Origin: JAPORK01 sp026710285 | Lineage (GTDB): Bacteria; Pseudomonadota; Gammaproteobacteria; Pseudomonadales; Endozoicomonadaceae | NCBI GenBank assembly: GCA_965201045.1 | Contig: OZ241746.1 | Span: forward strand, 5,022,001 to 5,086,000 | DNA: 64,000 nt | Direction: 5' to 3' | Part shown: one piece after another, positions 19,601 to 28,764 of the stretch | Layout of the letters: the number at the start of each line of letters is the position of its first letter | How positions within the stretch are numbered: the stretch's first letter is position 1 | The notes under the pieces: generated by a model | Database searches by the model: none | The model's input: only the letters and a program-made list of their open reading frames with translations | Told to the model about the DNA's origin: nothing | Position numbers and translations under genes: made by a program

Positions 19601-22058
19601 CACACCAGCAGGACATGTTATTTCATGGCAATATAATGAAATCGGACTGGTTGTGAGTGAAGCTGTGGATGGAAAACAAATTTCACACCTTGATTATGAT
19701 CCTGTTACTGTATTACCGACCAGGAAAATTGATGTAACCGGAACCACAACTTGGCGTTACAGTGATGATGGTAAAACACAGCAATTGTCTCATGCTGGAA
19801 TCAATGGTTACCCTGATTACAGTTTCAAATGGAAATATGATCAGAACAGACGAGAAATCAGTATAACCGGACCGGAAGGAAATCAGAGATCCACAAAATA
19901 TGATGCCTTGGGCAGAATAAGCTCAATCAGTTACCAGGAAGCAAATGGTAAAACAGAAAAAGTCTTCACCCCTGCTTATGATGGCTTTTCCAGAATGATT
20001 ACTGCTACATACGGCAGTGGTATGAAGAGAAGTATTGATTATAACGACTACGGTGCAATAAAAGATGTCTCTGATACACTGGATGGTAACCGCTTGTCGG
20101 CATGGCAGTACGAGTACAACAAAGAAGGTGATATTATATCTCTGGTATACAGTGCAGAAAAGAATCAACAGGCTGTTCTGCACTATCAGTATGATGCCCT
20201 GAATAACTTAACAGAGATGACCTGCTCCGGATCAGCAGGATTAGCGCTATGTCCCCGGGATACTGCACTACATGGCTCAGATTTAAAGGAAGCCCCCATT
20301 ATTACCCGTCAAAATTACTCTTTTAATAATCTGAACCGGATGGCACAGGCAAAAGAAATATTGTTAAGTGCAGATGGCAAAGAAACATTGAGTAAAGTTG
20401 TCAACTACAGTTATGGCGATGCGCAGGCTCCTTTACGCCTGCAGAAGATAACGACAATGTGGAACAATAAAACACCACAGACTAACACATTTACCTATGA
20501 TACGGTGGGTAATATGGTAATCGACAGCACGGATAATCATATTGCTTACAATGCTTTTAATCAAATTACTTCCGTCATAAATCCGCAAGGAAAACAGACC
20601 CGATATTTCTATGATGGCAGTGAAAGAGAAGTCAGAGAAGAAGCTGCAACCGGTGATAATCGTAATCTGATCTATAAAGGTAAAACCCTGGTTGATGAAA
20701 AAATCAGTAATCCACAACAAAAAACGCATATGATCAGTTATCTGGGAATAGCTAAAGCCATTGATGGTGTCATTCATAACTATTATGAAGAAAATTATAA
20801 AGGTGATGTCACCGGCGTACTTACCAAAACTGTAAATGGTGATTACAGCCTGAGCCAGCGTAATGTTTATAGCCCTTACGGCATGGTATGGCATACACAT
20901 TCAGTCGCTTCATTGCCATGGTATCAGCAAACTTTAATAGGTTTTAATGGTGAACAAACTGATCCTGCCACCGGCTGGCAATTCCTAGGAGCAGGTCACA
21001 GGACGTATAATCCGGGTCAGCGTTATTTTGTTAGTGAAGATCCGGCAGGCGATGGTTATGCTTTTGGTAGTAACAATCCGATAATGAACACCGACCCCAG
21101 TGGTAATTTTCCCAAATGGATGGGCGGTATGATGCACATATTGCGTCATGTGGGTACACTGGGACTGGATCATTTTCATAAGAAGTGGGCTAATATCATC
21201 GGAATTACAGCAGTAATAGCGATTGCTTGTGTCGCCATAGCCGCATCTATAATAGCCGGAGGTGAGGTAACACCTATGCTGGCAGCAGCAGCAGGTTTGA
21301 CCTTCTATGGCGGTGGACTCGCAATAGCATCAGCGGCTATTCCTACAAACAGAGGCTTAAGCATTGCCAGCATGGTTGTTGGTTCCTTAGCCGCAGTCGT
21401 AGATATTGCAGCAATACCAGTTGACGCTGTTTTTGAAGGATTGCAGGGAGCTTTCTTTGCTGATGGTGCAGCCTCGATGGATATGTCGGCCAGAGATGCT
21501 GCTAATATTAGTGAACATACATACAATACTTTAACCAAAGAGCTTGCTGATTTCACAAAACAGAAAGGAAAGGCTTTCAATTTAAAAATACCTGATAATG
21601 AAACATTCAAAGCCGTATGGAATAAAATAGTTAATATTGGAATAGGAGTAAAGAATAATACCGATAAATTATTCCTGTTGCTTGCACAACTAAGATCTAC
21701 AAGGGGTCAGGAATGGTCATTGGAATGGCTGGCAGATTATCTGAATGCAAAAGAGTATGGTGTGGGTGCACGTCCTTATTTTCCAACAATAGTGAATCAA
21801 GAAAGATTCTTTACTGAAACTCCATATCTGGATGAACTGGATCACTTTGATGCACTTGACAATATGGAAAAGGACAATCAATTTTTGATACACGCTTCAG
21901 AAACGCATCCATATTATACTTATGGTAGTAAAGTGGGAGATGATGAATGGGAGCTAATCCATGTGGACCAAAATAATCAAATATCTTCAGAGATACTCAA
22001 TGAGGATGAAGCTTTTGATTTTATTAAGGATAAGAATACATACAGATTTCGTGACTAG
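16644..22058 (+). CDS. Rhs/YD-repeat protein, copy 4 (short tail)
   Basis: 1804 residues from the ATG at 16644. An in-frame ATG at 16632 would add MEIY, but it overlaps the GGAG that should serve as ribosome binding site. MIYNFLK also matches copies 2, 5 and 6, so 16644 is preferred. The Rhs core motif starts at Arg1460, exactly as in copies 2, 5 and 6. The tail is only 316 residues. The acidic Ala-rich linker that is about 50-60 residues long elsewhere is reduced to roughly DGAASMDMSARDAANISE before TYNTLTKELADF. This in-frame loss implies that the linker length is not critical. Patches match copy 1 (DHATKSTYN), copy 3 (QHIQLTIT) and copies 5/6 (GGMMHILRH). Confidence 0.94.
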   Translation: MIYNFLKTNITLLFLLCLLFCYELICGALPLSFQNLSTKNKKTIVVVKRFHTINNQKNNIISKKLKDKIKKSSLAVAQASNGSSPWSNAVNFSKNWGAQVDPRTGTFITYVKVGSMISNLDHGPNINLQINYNSDSVADPDTLGAGWSWNLTHFNPLTDQLSTSQGKTFNLHQQANGTWWPRYHKLHDIQIDGSKDTFFTITYANGLREILNHDGFETKLEQQDGRSVHFDYIPGTHLLSNIHDDQGHKIILTWQYGFLTVTSFDADGKPLNIILNDLDDQLQNITMPGKDKQTMLNINMEYQGHLLDNIIYPTGLKKHITYNCTDAMPVASPDGNQRHLCVVTQESTDPGAEQPEMVTHYSYSERNANEHNYLGFDSGLSTMPGLSTDILFEAPADYTYETAQDNGLITQIRTYNKYHLLINVKRISDDTGDLLSATHYFFCNTDEIDGCAHTSFEDLPDTYSLPLKIVTSVWGEHTGAPALETTENSYDDLGRITSTKDTYGREKIITYCPASGNAACPAEPDKWSLTTLVQSVTTKPSEQFKTASEKPLVIDNFYKKEPNIKGDDYTLVLASKVVKSGNQQLTTTRQYYNDPKDTFEYGLLKTKKLTGNLSSDKMLTSVSKNYYYILSKDHATKSTYNMVKISDNQFKRSPMVTTSLFTNQVLESADPENKNIVHYHYDHWGRITQEDTGIGTAFAASKRYQYEISPQHIQLTITDSNGLQKKVLFDGTGRQLEKFREAISATGKAEPGKWLPEKSITYDNYGRIAAKHVYYIDTSGHTQQLTKTFVYDDMGRVTTIHFPDKETTVKEYDDPDRCMVTFKYNRNQVRSAISITHSNLLDKPIKQILLPASFSFNQPVSASTLCKLKDIPSTAKISYAVYNGFGRVIKAIDPMGQIVRKNYNVLGKVTDIIDPVGDKIHNVYNLVGQVVQKWIIPVNKNGQQTKQYLLASAQYNAAGELLWKAGEDGKKTWYTYTPDDQKSTMTTPAGHVISWQYNEIGLVVSEAVDGKQISHLDYDPVTVLPTRKIDVTGTTTWRYSDDGKTQQLSHAGINGYPDYSFKWKYDQNRREISITGPEGNQRSTKYDALGRISSISYQEANGKTEKVFTPAYDGFSRMITATYGSGMKRSIDYNDYGAIKDVSDTLDGNRLSAWQYEYNKEGDIISLVYSAEKNQQAVLHYQYDALNNLTEMTCSGSAGLALCPRDTALHGSDLKEAPIITRQNYSFNNLNRMAQAKEILLSADGKETLSKVVNYSYGDAQAPLRLQKITTMWNNKTPQTNTFTYDTVGNMVIDSTDNHIAYNAFNQITSVINPQGKQTRYFYDGSEREVREEAATGDNRNLIYKGKTLVDEKISNPQQKTHMISYLGIAKAIDGVIHNYYEENYKGDVTGVLTKTVNGDYSLSQRNVYSPYGMVWHTHSVASLPWYQQTLIGFNGEQTDPATGWQFLGAGHRTYNPGQRYFVSEDPAGDGYAFGSNNPIMNTDPSGNFPKWMGGMMHILRHVGTLGLDHFHKKWANIIGITAVIAIACVAIAASIIAGGEVTPMLAAAAGLTFYGGGLAIASAAIPTNRGLSIASMVVGSLAAVVDIAAIPVDAVFEGLQGAFFADGAASMDMSARDAANISEHTYNTLTKELADFTKQKGKAFNLKIPDNETFKAVWNKIVNIGIGVKNNTDKLFLLLAQLRSTRGQEWSLEWLADYLNAKEYGVGARPYFPTIVNQERFFTETPYLDELDHFDALDNMEKDNQFLIHASETHPYYTYGSKVGDDEWELIHVDQNNQISSEILNEDEAFDFIKDKNTYRFRD

Positions 22059-22541
22059 AATATAGTTTTATTAAAAAACAAGACAGATCTGTCGGGTAAA
22101 AGTCAGAGCTTAAAAAAAAACAGGTATAAGAAATAGACTTTACCCGATACTTACCCAGTGAAGCGGACCAATATCTAATGGGCTTCACCTCGGTTGTTTC
22201 TGATGCCCATATCAACCTGTATCAACAATTCACAGAACATCCAACCTACACTCCCACAATCTCCGTTTGAAACCTATAAATTAAATTACAGAAATATCTT
22301 TTTGATAGTGGATCAAATATATTTATCTTTAAAATACAACTATAGTCGCTTGAAAATATCATCACAACTCATTCAAAAAATCAATGTACACAGGATTAGA
22401 TATTTTCTGTGCAGATTTGCAGCTAAACAAATTGAACAATATGAAACTTTTTTGGTAGTTTCAAAATCTAAGTAATCGTTAATGCTTTTTTTATGGTTTT
22501 CTATTTGCTGTTTTTATATTCGTTTAAATATGGAGATTTAT
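22059..22541 (+). other. Spacer 4: post-gene hairpin, expanded polA relic, shortened leader
   Basis: 483 bases. The hairpin spans 22092-22147 with GGGTAAAAGTC against GACTTTACCC, again pairing despite changed bases. The polA relic (22175-22244) has a 10-base insertion. The leader differs from the others around 22350-22430, where a block containing the usual ATTAG-type run is missing or replaced. An open frame from 22482 runs into copy 5 only because no stop happens to intervene; GGAG before 22542 marks the true start. Confidence 0.7.
22175..22244 (-). pseudogene. polA 3'-end relic 4 (10-base insertion)
   Basis: Matches the polA end on both sides of a 10-base insertion that partly duplicates TATCAACCTG-like sequence and breaks the frame. 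With the insertion removed, the last 14 codons read VDMGIRNNRGEAH then TAG. A TGA lies upstream of it. Confidence 0.8.
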
Positions 22542-25500
22542 ATGATTTATAATTTTTTAAAGACCAATATCACCCCTTTACTTTTGCTATGCTTGATACT
22601 TTATTGTGAATTAATTTGCGGAGCATCACCACTTTCATTTCAAAACTTACCCAAAAAAAATAAAAAAACAACTATTGTCGCTAATAAACTTCACACAATA
22701 AATAATCAGAAAAACAATATAATTCCTAAAAAATTAAGAGATAAGGTTAAAAAAAGCTCATTAGCTGTAGCACAAGTCAGTAATGGCTCATCTCCCTGGT
22801 CTAATGCTGTTAATTTTTCAAAAAACTGGGGCACGCAGGTAGATCCGCGTACCGGCACATTTACAGCTTATGTAAAAGTAGGCAGTATGATCAGCAATCT
22901 GGACCATGGACCTAACATCAATTTACAAATCAGTTATAACAGTGACAGTGTGGCTGATCTTGATACACTGGGAGCTGGCTGGAGCTGGAATTTAACTCAC
23001 TTTGATCCGGTAACTAATCAACTGTCCACCTCTCAGGGAAAAACTTTCAATTTACGCCAACAGGCAGATGGAACCTGGTGGCCTCGTTATCACAAACTAC
23101 ATGATATTCAGATTGACGGCAGTAAGGATACATTCTTCACCATAACCTATGCCAATGGTCTTCGGGAAATACTCGATCATGATGGTTTTGAAACCAGGCT
23201 GGAACAACAGGATGGACGTAGCGTTCATTTTGATTATGTACCGGGGACACATCTGTTAAGCGATATTCATGATGACCAGGGACATAAAATTATTTTAACC
23301 TGGCAGGATGGTTTTGTAACTGTTACCAGCTTTGATGCGGATGGAAAACCACTAAATATTGAACTTAATGATTTAGATGGTCAATTAAAAAATATTACTT
23401 TACCTGGAAAAGATAAACAGACCATGTTAAATATTCATATGGAATACCAGGGTCATCTGCTTGATAACATTATTTATCCTACTGGATTAAAAAAGCGTAT
23501 AACTTATAACTGTACCAATGCGATGCCTGTTGAATCACCTTCTGGTAATCAACGCCATTTATGTGTAGTCACTCAGGAATCAGCGGATCCGGGTGCAGAG
23601 CAACCAGAGATGATCACCCATTATAGTTATAGTGAGCGTAACGCCAATGAACATAACTATCTTGGTTTTAATTCTGGTCTTAGTACAATGCCCGGTTTAT
23701 CCACGGATATATTGTTTGAAGCACCGGCAGATTATACTTATGAAACAGCACAGGATAACGGACTAACAACACAGATTCGCACTTACAATAAATATCATTT
23801 GATGATCAGTATAAAACTCATTAGTGATCATACAGGAGATTTGCTTTCAGCCACCCACTATTTTTTCTGTCGTACTGATGAGATTGATGGCTGTGCCCAT
23901 ACCAGCTTTGAAGATTTACCAGACACTTATAGTTTACCCCTGAAAATAGTGACCAGTGTTTGGGGAGAACATACAGGAGCACCCGCAATTGAAACCACAG
24001 AAAACAGTTATGATGATCTTGGACGTATAACCAGCACAAAAGATACTTACGGACGTGAAAAAATAATAACCTACTGTCCTGCAAGTGGTAATGCTGCCTG
24101 TCCTGCTGAACCTGATAAATGGTCTTTAACGACTCTCGTGCAGTCTGTTACCACAAAACCTTCAGCGCAATTTAAGACCGCATCAGAAAAACCTTTGGTT
24201 ATAGATAATTTTTATAAAAAAGAACCTAACATAAAAGGGGATGATTATACTTTGGTACTTGCAAGTAAAGTTGTCAAATCAGGTAATCAGCAGCTCACAA
24301 CAACACGTCAGTATTATAATGACCCAAAAAATACTTTTGAATATGGTCTTTTAAAAACAAAAAAATTAACCGGTAATTTATCATCTGATAAAACACTTAC
24401 ATCTGTTAGTAAAAATTACTATTATATTTTAAGTAAAGATCACAGCACCAAAACCACTTATAGTACAGTTAAAATCAGTGCCGATCAGTTTAAACGCTCT
24501 CCAATGGTAACCACCAGCCTGTTTACCAATCAGGTACTTGAAAGCGCAGACCCTGAAAATAAAAATATTGTTCATTATCATTATGACCATTGGGGAAGAA
24601 TAATACAGGAAGATACAGGTATAGGTACTAAGTTTGCAGCCAGTAAGCGCTATCAGTATGAAATTTCTCCGCAAAAGATAATGTTAACCGTTACAGCCAG
24701 TAATGGTCTACAAAAAAAAGTATTGTTTGATAGCACAGGACGACAGCTGAAAAATTTTAGCGAAGTAATATCAGCCACAGGAAAGGTGGAGCCGGGAAAA
24801 TGGCTTCCTGAGAAAAGTATAACTTACGATAACTATGGTCGTGTTACTGCTAAACATCTTTATTATATCGATACATCAGGTCACATAAAACAGTTAACAA
24901 AAACCTTTGTCTACGATGATATGGGAAGAGTTACTGCTATACATTTTCCCGACAAAGAGACGACAGTAAAAGAGTATGATGATCCTGATCGCTGTATGGT
25001 AACTTTTAAATATAACCGCAATCAGGTTCGTTCTGCTATCTCCATTACTCATAGCAACCTGCTGGACAAACCAATAAAGCAAATTCTGTTACCGGCGAGT
25101 TTTAGTCCTGATCAGCCAGTTTCCGCCAGTACACTGTGTAAACTCAAAGATATCCCATCAACTGCAAAAGTATCTTATGCCGTTTACGATGGTTTTGGTC
25201 GTGTTATTAAAGCCATTGATCCAATGGGACAGATAGTCAAAAAAAATTATAATGCACTGGGACAGATGACGGATATTATCGATCCTGTAGGAGATAAAAT
25301 ACATAATGTCTATAATCTGGTCGGTCAGGTGGTGCAAAAATGGATAATTCCTGTTAATAAGAGCGGACAACAGACCAAGCAATATCTGCTGGCTTCTGCT
25401 CAATATAATGCAGTAGGAGAGTTACTCTGGAAAGCCGGGGAAGACGGGAAAAAAACCTGGTATACCTACACACCAGACGGTCAGACGGCAACCAAAACCA

Positions 25501-28139
25501 CACCCACAGGACATGTTATTTCATGGCAATATAATGAAATTGGGCTGGTTGTGAGTGAAGCTGTGGATGGAAAACAACTTTCACACCTTGATTATGATCC
25601 TGTTACTGCATTACCGATCAGGAAAACTGATGTAACCGGAACCACAACCTGGCGTTACAGTGACGATGGCAAAACACAACAATTGTCTCATGCTGGAATC
25701 AATGGTTATCCTGATTACAGTTTCAAATGGAAATATGATCAGAACAGACGGGAAATCAGTGTAACCGGACCGGAAGGAAATCAGAGATCCACAAAATATG
25801 ATGAACTGGGTAGAATAAGCTCAATTAGTTACCAGGAAGCAAATGGTCAAACAGAGAAAGTTTTTACCCCTTCTTATGATGGCTTTTCCAGAATGATTAC
25901 TGCTACATACGGCAGTGGTATGAAGAGAAACATTGATTATAACGATTACGGTGCAATAAAAGATGTCTCTGATACACTGGACGGTAACCGCTTGTCGGCG
26001 TGGCAATATCAATATAACAAAGAGGGTGATATTACATCGCTGGTATACAGTGCAGAAAAGAATCAACAGGCTGTTCTGCACTATCAGTATGATGCCCTGA
26101 ATAACTTAACAGAGATGACCTGCTCCGGATCAGCAGGGTTGACGCTATGTCCCCGGGACACTGCACTACATGGCTCAGATTTAAAGGAAGACCCCATTAT
26201 TACCCGTCAAAACTACTCTTTTAATAATCTGAACCGGATGGCACAGGCAAAAGAAACATTGTTGAGTGCAGATGGTAAAGAAACATTGAGTAAAGTTGTC
26301 AACTATGGTTATGGCGATGCACAAGCTCCTTTACGTCTGCAGAAAATAACGACAATGTGGGATAATAAAACACCACAGACTAACACATTCACCTATGATC
26401 CAGTGGGTAATATGGTGATCGACAGCACGGATAATCATATTGCTTACAATGCTTTTAATCAAATTACTTCCGTCATAAATCCGCAAGGAAAACAGACTCG
26501 TTATTTTTATGATGGCAGTGAAAGAGAAGTCAGAGAAGAAGCTGCAACCGGTGATAATCGTAATCTGATCTATAAAGGTAAAACCCTGGTCGATGAAAAA
26601 ATCAGTAATCCACAACAAAAAACGCATATGATTAGTTATCTGGGAATAGCTAAAGCCATTGATGGTGTCATCCATGACTATTATGAAGAAAATTATAAAG
26701 GTGATGTCACCGGCGTACTTACCAAAACTGCAAATAATGATTACAGCCTGAGCCAGCGCAATGTTTATAGCCCTTACGGCATGGTATGGCATACACATTC
26801 AGTTGCTTCATTGCCATGGTATCAGCGAACTTTAACCGGTTTTAATGGTGAACAGACTGATCCTGCTACCGGCTGGCAATTCCTGGGAGCAGGTCACAGG
26901 ACATATAATCCGGGCCAGCGTTATTTTGTCAGTGAAGATCCGGCAGGCGATGGTTATGCTTTCGGTAGTAACAATCCGATAATGAACACTGATCCAAGTG
27001 GTAATTTTCCTAAATGGATGGGCGGTATGATGCACATATTGCGTCATGTGGGTACATTGGGGCTGGATCATTTTCATAAGAAGTGGGCTAATATTATCGG
27101 AGTTACAGCAGTAATAGCGATTGCTTGTGTCGCCATCGTCGCATCTATGGTAGCTGGAGGTGAAGTGACACCTATGCTGGTAACAGCCCTGGCTTTGACA
27201 GTCGCTGCCGGTGGAATGGCAATAGCATCAGCTGCTGTTCCAACAAACAGAGGCTTAAGCATTGCCAGCATGGCTGTTGGTTTATTAGCCGCAGTCGTAG
27301 ATGTTGCAGCAACGGCAGGTGCCTCTGCTTTTGCAGGATTGCAGGGAGCTTTCTTTGCTGATGGTGAAGCAGCGACTGATGATTTAGTTGATGAAGGTTT
27401 AACAGAGGCAGCGACGATTACTGTGACGGCTGACAATGCCGTTAATTTAACAGAAGACTCCAATGCAGCAGCTGCAGGTGCCGATGCTGCTGAAGCGGGT
27501 AACAGTGCCGCTAATACTGCTAATGCGGTCTATGAACCAGGACGTACATATAATACTTTAACCAAAGAGCTTGCTGATTTCACAGCGGATAGAGATGGTC
27601 CGCATTTATACATACCTGATAATAAGACATTTGAAGCCGTATGGAATAAAATAATCAATCTTGGAATAGGAGTAAAGAATAACACAGGAAAATTATTCCT
27701 GATGCTTGCACAGCTAAGATCAACAGGAGTTCAGGGCAGGTCATTGGAATGGCTGGCAAATTATCTGGATGCACAAGAGTATGGTGTGGATGTAAATCCT
27801 GATTTTTCAGCAGCAGTGAATTTCGAAAGATACTTTACTGAAGATCCCTTTCTGAAAAAGGCAGAGTACCTCCGGGCATTTGTGAATGCGACAATGGGGA
27901 AAAAGCAACTTTTAATACTCCCTACAGAAGAGAGTCCATATTATACTTTTGGTAGTCAGACCTCTGATGGTCTATGGGATCTAATCCATGTAGATGCCAA
28001 CACTGGTTCAATGTCTTCAGATCTGGTCAATTTGAGTTCAGACGATTCTACTCTTATAGGTGATTTTCTGCAGAACAATAATACATACCTATTTGGTGAT
28101 ATATTTATGCATGAAAATCTTACTGCTACATTGTACTAA
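22542..28139 (+). CDS. Rhs/YD-repeat protein, copy 5
   Basis: 1865 residues from ATG 22542, preceded by GGAG. The open frame extends upstream to 22482, but the extension (MLFLWFSICC...) lies in the spacer, is absent from the other copies and has no ribosome site. The Rhs core motif starts at Arg1460 and the tail is the longest, 377 residues. From about base 23900 to 27530 the gene is almost identical to copy 6, so the two are the youngest pair. The C-terminus departs from the usual NTYRFL ending and runs on to NTYLFGDIFMHENLTATLY. It stops right at an extra 154-base element shared only with copy 6. The element may have replaced the original 3' end of the gene. Confidence 0.94.
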   Translation: MIYNFLKTNITPLLLLCLILYCELICGASPLSFQNLPKKNKKTTIVANKLHTINNQKNNIIPKKLRDKVKKSSLAVAQVSNGSSPWSNAVNFSKNWGTQVDPRTGTFTAYVKVGSMISNLDHGPNINLQISYNSDSVADLDTLGAGWSWNLTHFDPVTNQLSTSQGKTFNLRQQADGTWWPRYHKLHDIQIDGSKDTFFTITYANGLREILDHDGFETRLEQQDGRSVHFDYVPGTHLLSDIHDDQGHKIILTWQDGFVTVTSFDADGKPLNIELNDLDGQLKNITLPGKDKQTMLNIHMEYQGHLLDNIIYPTGLKKRITYNCTNAMPVESPSGNQRHLCVVTQESADPGAEQPEMITHYSYSERNANEHNYLGFNSGLSTMPGLSTDILFEAPADYTYETAQDNGLTTQIRTYNKYHLMISIKLISDHTGDLLSATHYFFCRTDEIDGCAHTSFEDLPDTYSLPLKIVTSVWGEHTGAPAIETTENSYDDLGRITSTKDTYGREKIITYCPASGNAACPAEPDKWSLTTLVQSVTTKPSAQFKTASEKPLVIDNFYKKEPNIKGDDYTLVLASKVVKSGNQQLTTTRQYYNDPKNTFEYGLLKTKKLTGNLSSDKTLTSVSKNYYYILSKDHSTKTTYSTVKISADQFKRSPMVTTSLFTNQVLESADPENKNIVHYHYDHWGRIIQEDTGIGTKFAASKRYQYEISPQKIMLTVTASNGLQKKVLFDSTGRQLKNFSEVISATGKVEPGKWLPEKSITYDNYGRVTAKHLYYIDTSGHIKQLTKTFVYDDMGRVTAIHFPDKETTVKEYDDPDRCMVTFKYNRNQVRSAISITHSNLLDKPIKQILLPASFSPDQPVSASTLCKLKDIPSTAKVSYAVYDGFGRVIKAIDPMGQIVKKNYNALGQMTDIIDPVGDKIHNVYNLVGQVVQKWIIPVNKSGQQTKQYLLASAQYNAVGELLWKAGEDGKKTWYTYTPDGQTATKTTPTGHVISWQYNEIGLVVSEAVDGKQLSHLDYDPVTALPIRKTDVTGTTTWRYSDDGKTQQLSHAGINGYPDYSFKWKYDQNRREISVTGPEGNQRSTKYDELGRISSISYQEANGQTEKVFTPSYDGFSRMITATYGSGMKRNIDYNDYGAIKDVSDTLDGNRLSAWQYQYNKEGDITSLVYSAEKNQQAVLHYQYDALNNLTEMTCSGSAGLTLCPRDTALHGSDLKEDPIITRQNYSFNNLNRMAQAKETLLSADGKETLSKVVNYGYGDAQAPLRLQKITTMWDNKTPQTNTFTYDPVGNMVIDSTDNHIAYNAFNQITSVINPQGKQTRYFYDGSEREVREEAATGDNRNLIYKGKTLVDEKISNPQQKTHMISYLGIAKAIDGVIHDYYEENYKGDVTGVLTKTANNDYSLSQRNVYSPYGMVWHTHSVASLPWYQRTLTGFNGEQTDPATGWQFLGAGHRTYNPGQRYFVSEDPAGDGYAFGSNNPIMNTDPSGNFPKWMGGMMHILRHVGTLGLDHFHKKWANIIGVTAVIAIACVAIVASMVAGGEVTPMLVTALALTVAAGGMAIASAAVPTNRGLSIASMAVGLLAAVVDVAATAGASAFAGLQGAFFADGEAATDDLVDEGLTEAATITVTADNAVNLTEDSNAAAAGADAAEAGNSAANTANAVYEPGRTYNTLTKELADFTADRDGPHLYIPDNKTFEAVWNKIINLGIGVKNNTGKLFLMLAQLRSTGVQGRSLEWLANYLDAQEYGVDVNPDFSAAVNFERYFTEDPFLKKAEYLRAFVNATMGKKQLLILPTEESPYYTFGSQTSDGLWDLIHVDANTGSMSSDLVNLSSDDSTLIGDFLQNNNTYLFGDIFMHENLTATLY

Positions 28140-28293
28140 TAGTACGTAGCACTTACCAACAAAAAAACATTGCAGCGCTGCTTATAGCATATGTAAACAA
28201 TTTTATACGGCGTGTACTTGTGTGATCCTGGAAACTTTATTTAAGGATCACGTTATATAACTTTTTAGATGGCGGCTGCTAAACTTTGCATTA
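28140..28293. repeat. Extra spacer element, copy a (hairpin-bearing)
   Basis: Found only after copies 5 and 6 (the other is about 34362-34520), and nearly identical between the two. It holds a self-complementary GCAGCGCTGC at 28172-28181 and a hairpin with GTGATCCT (28222-28229) pairing to AGGATCAC (28244-28251). No T-run follows the hairpin, so it is not a typical intrinsic terminator. It encodes no protein. A small mobile element or a captured 3' flank are both possible. Confidence 0.75.
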
Positions 28294-28405
28294 ATAGTTT
28301 TATTAAAAAAAACAAGACAGATCTGTCGGGTAACAGTTGGAGCTTAAAAAATAGACTTAAGCAACAGACTTTACCCGATATTTTTCCAGCAAAATAAACC
28401 AATAT

Positions 28406-28465
28406 CTAATGAGCTTCATCCTGGTTGTTTCTGATGCCTATATCAACAATTCACAGAACATCCAG
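28406..28465 (-). pseudogene. polA 3'-end relic 5
   Basis: Gap-free match to polA, 8 mismatches in 60 by hand count. The minus strand reads LDVL, TGA, then IVDIGIRNNQDEAH and TAG. It is the relic closest to PolA over the last 14 codons (VDIGIGNNWDEAH). Confidence 0.88.
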
Positions 28466-28764
28466 TCTACCTTCTCGCAATCTTCTTTTGAAATCTATAG
28501 ATTAAATTACGGAAATATCTTTTTGATAGTAGTTCAAATATATTTACCTTTAAAATACAACATAAGCCTTTTTTAAGATTCCTCATAAAGTATTAGACAA
28601 TTACTGTATAAAGAATTAGATATCTTATGCATAGATTTATGGCATTATTAAATAAATTGAATGATACGCAACTTTTTCAGTAGTTTTAAAATCTAAGTAA
28701 TCATGAATAAATTTTTTATAGGTTTTTATGTGTTTTTTATATTCATTTTAATATGGAGATTTAT

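Larger units (their letters stand above)
28140..28764 (+). other. Spacer 5: extra element, post-gene hairpin, polA relic, leader
   Basis: 625 bases. An extra element occupies about 28140-28293. The standard plan then resumes at AATAGTTTTATTAA: hairpin at 28326-28378 (TCGGGTAACAGTTG with CAACAGACTTTACCCGA), polA relic at 28406-28465, AT-rich leader, and GGAG before the ATG at 28765. Confidence 0.72.

Noticed and set aside
22194..22475. 93-codon frame in spacer 4 as a possible immunity gene
   Set aside because: It overlaps the polA relic and AT-rich leader, and the equivalent frame is broken in other spacers.
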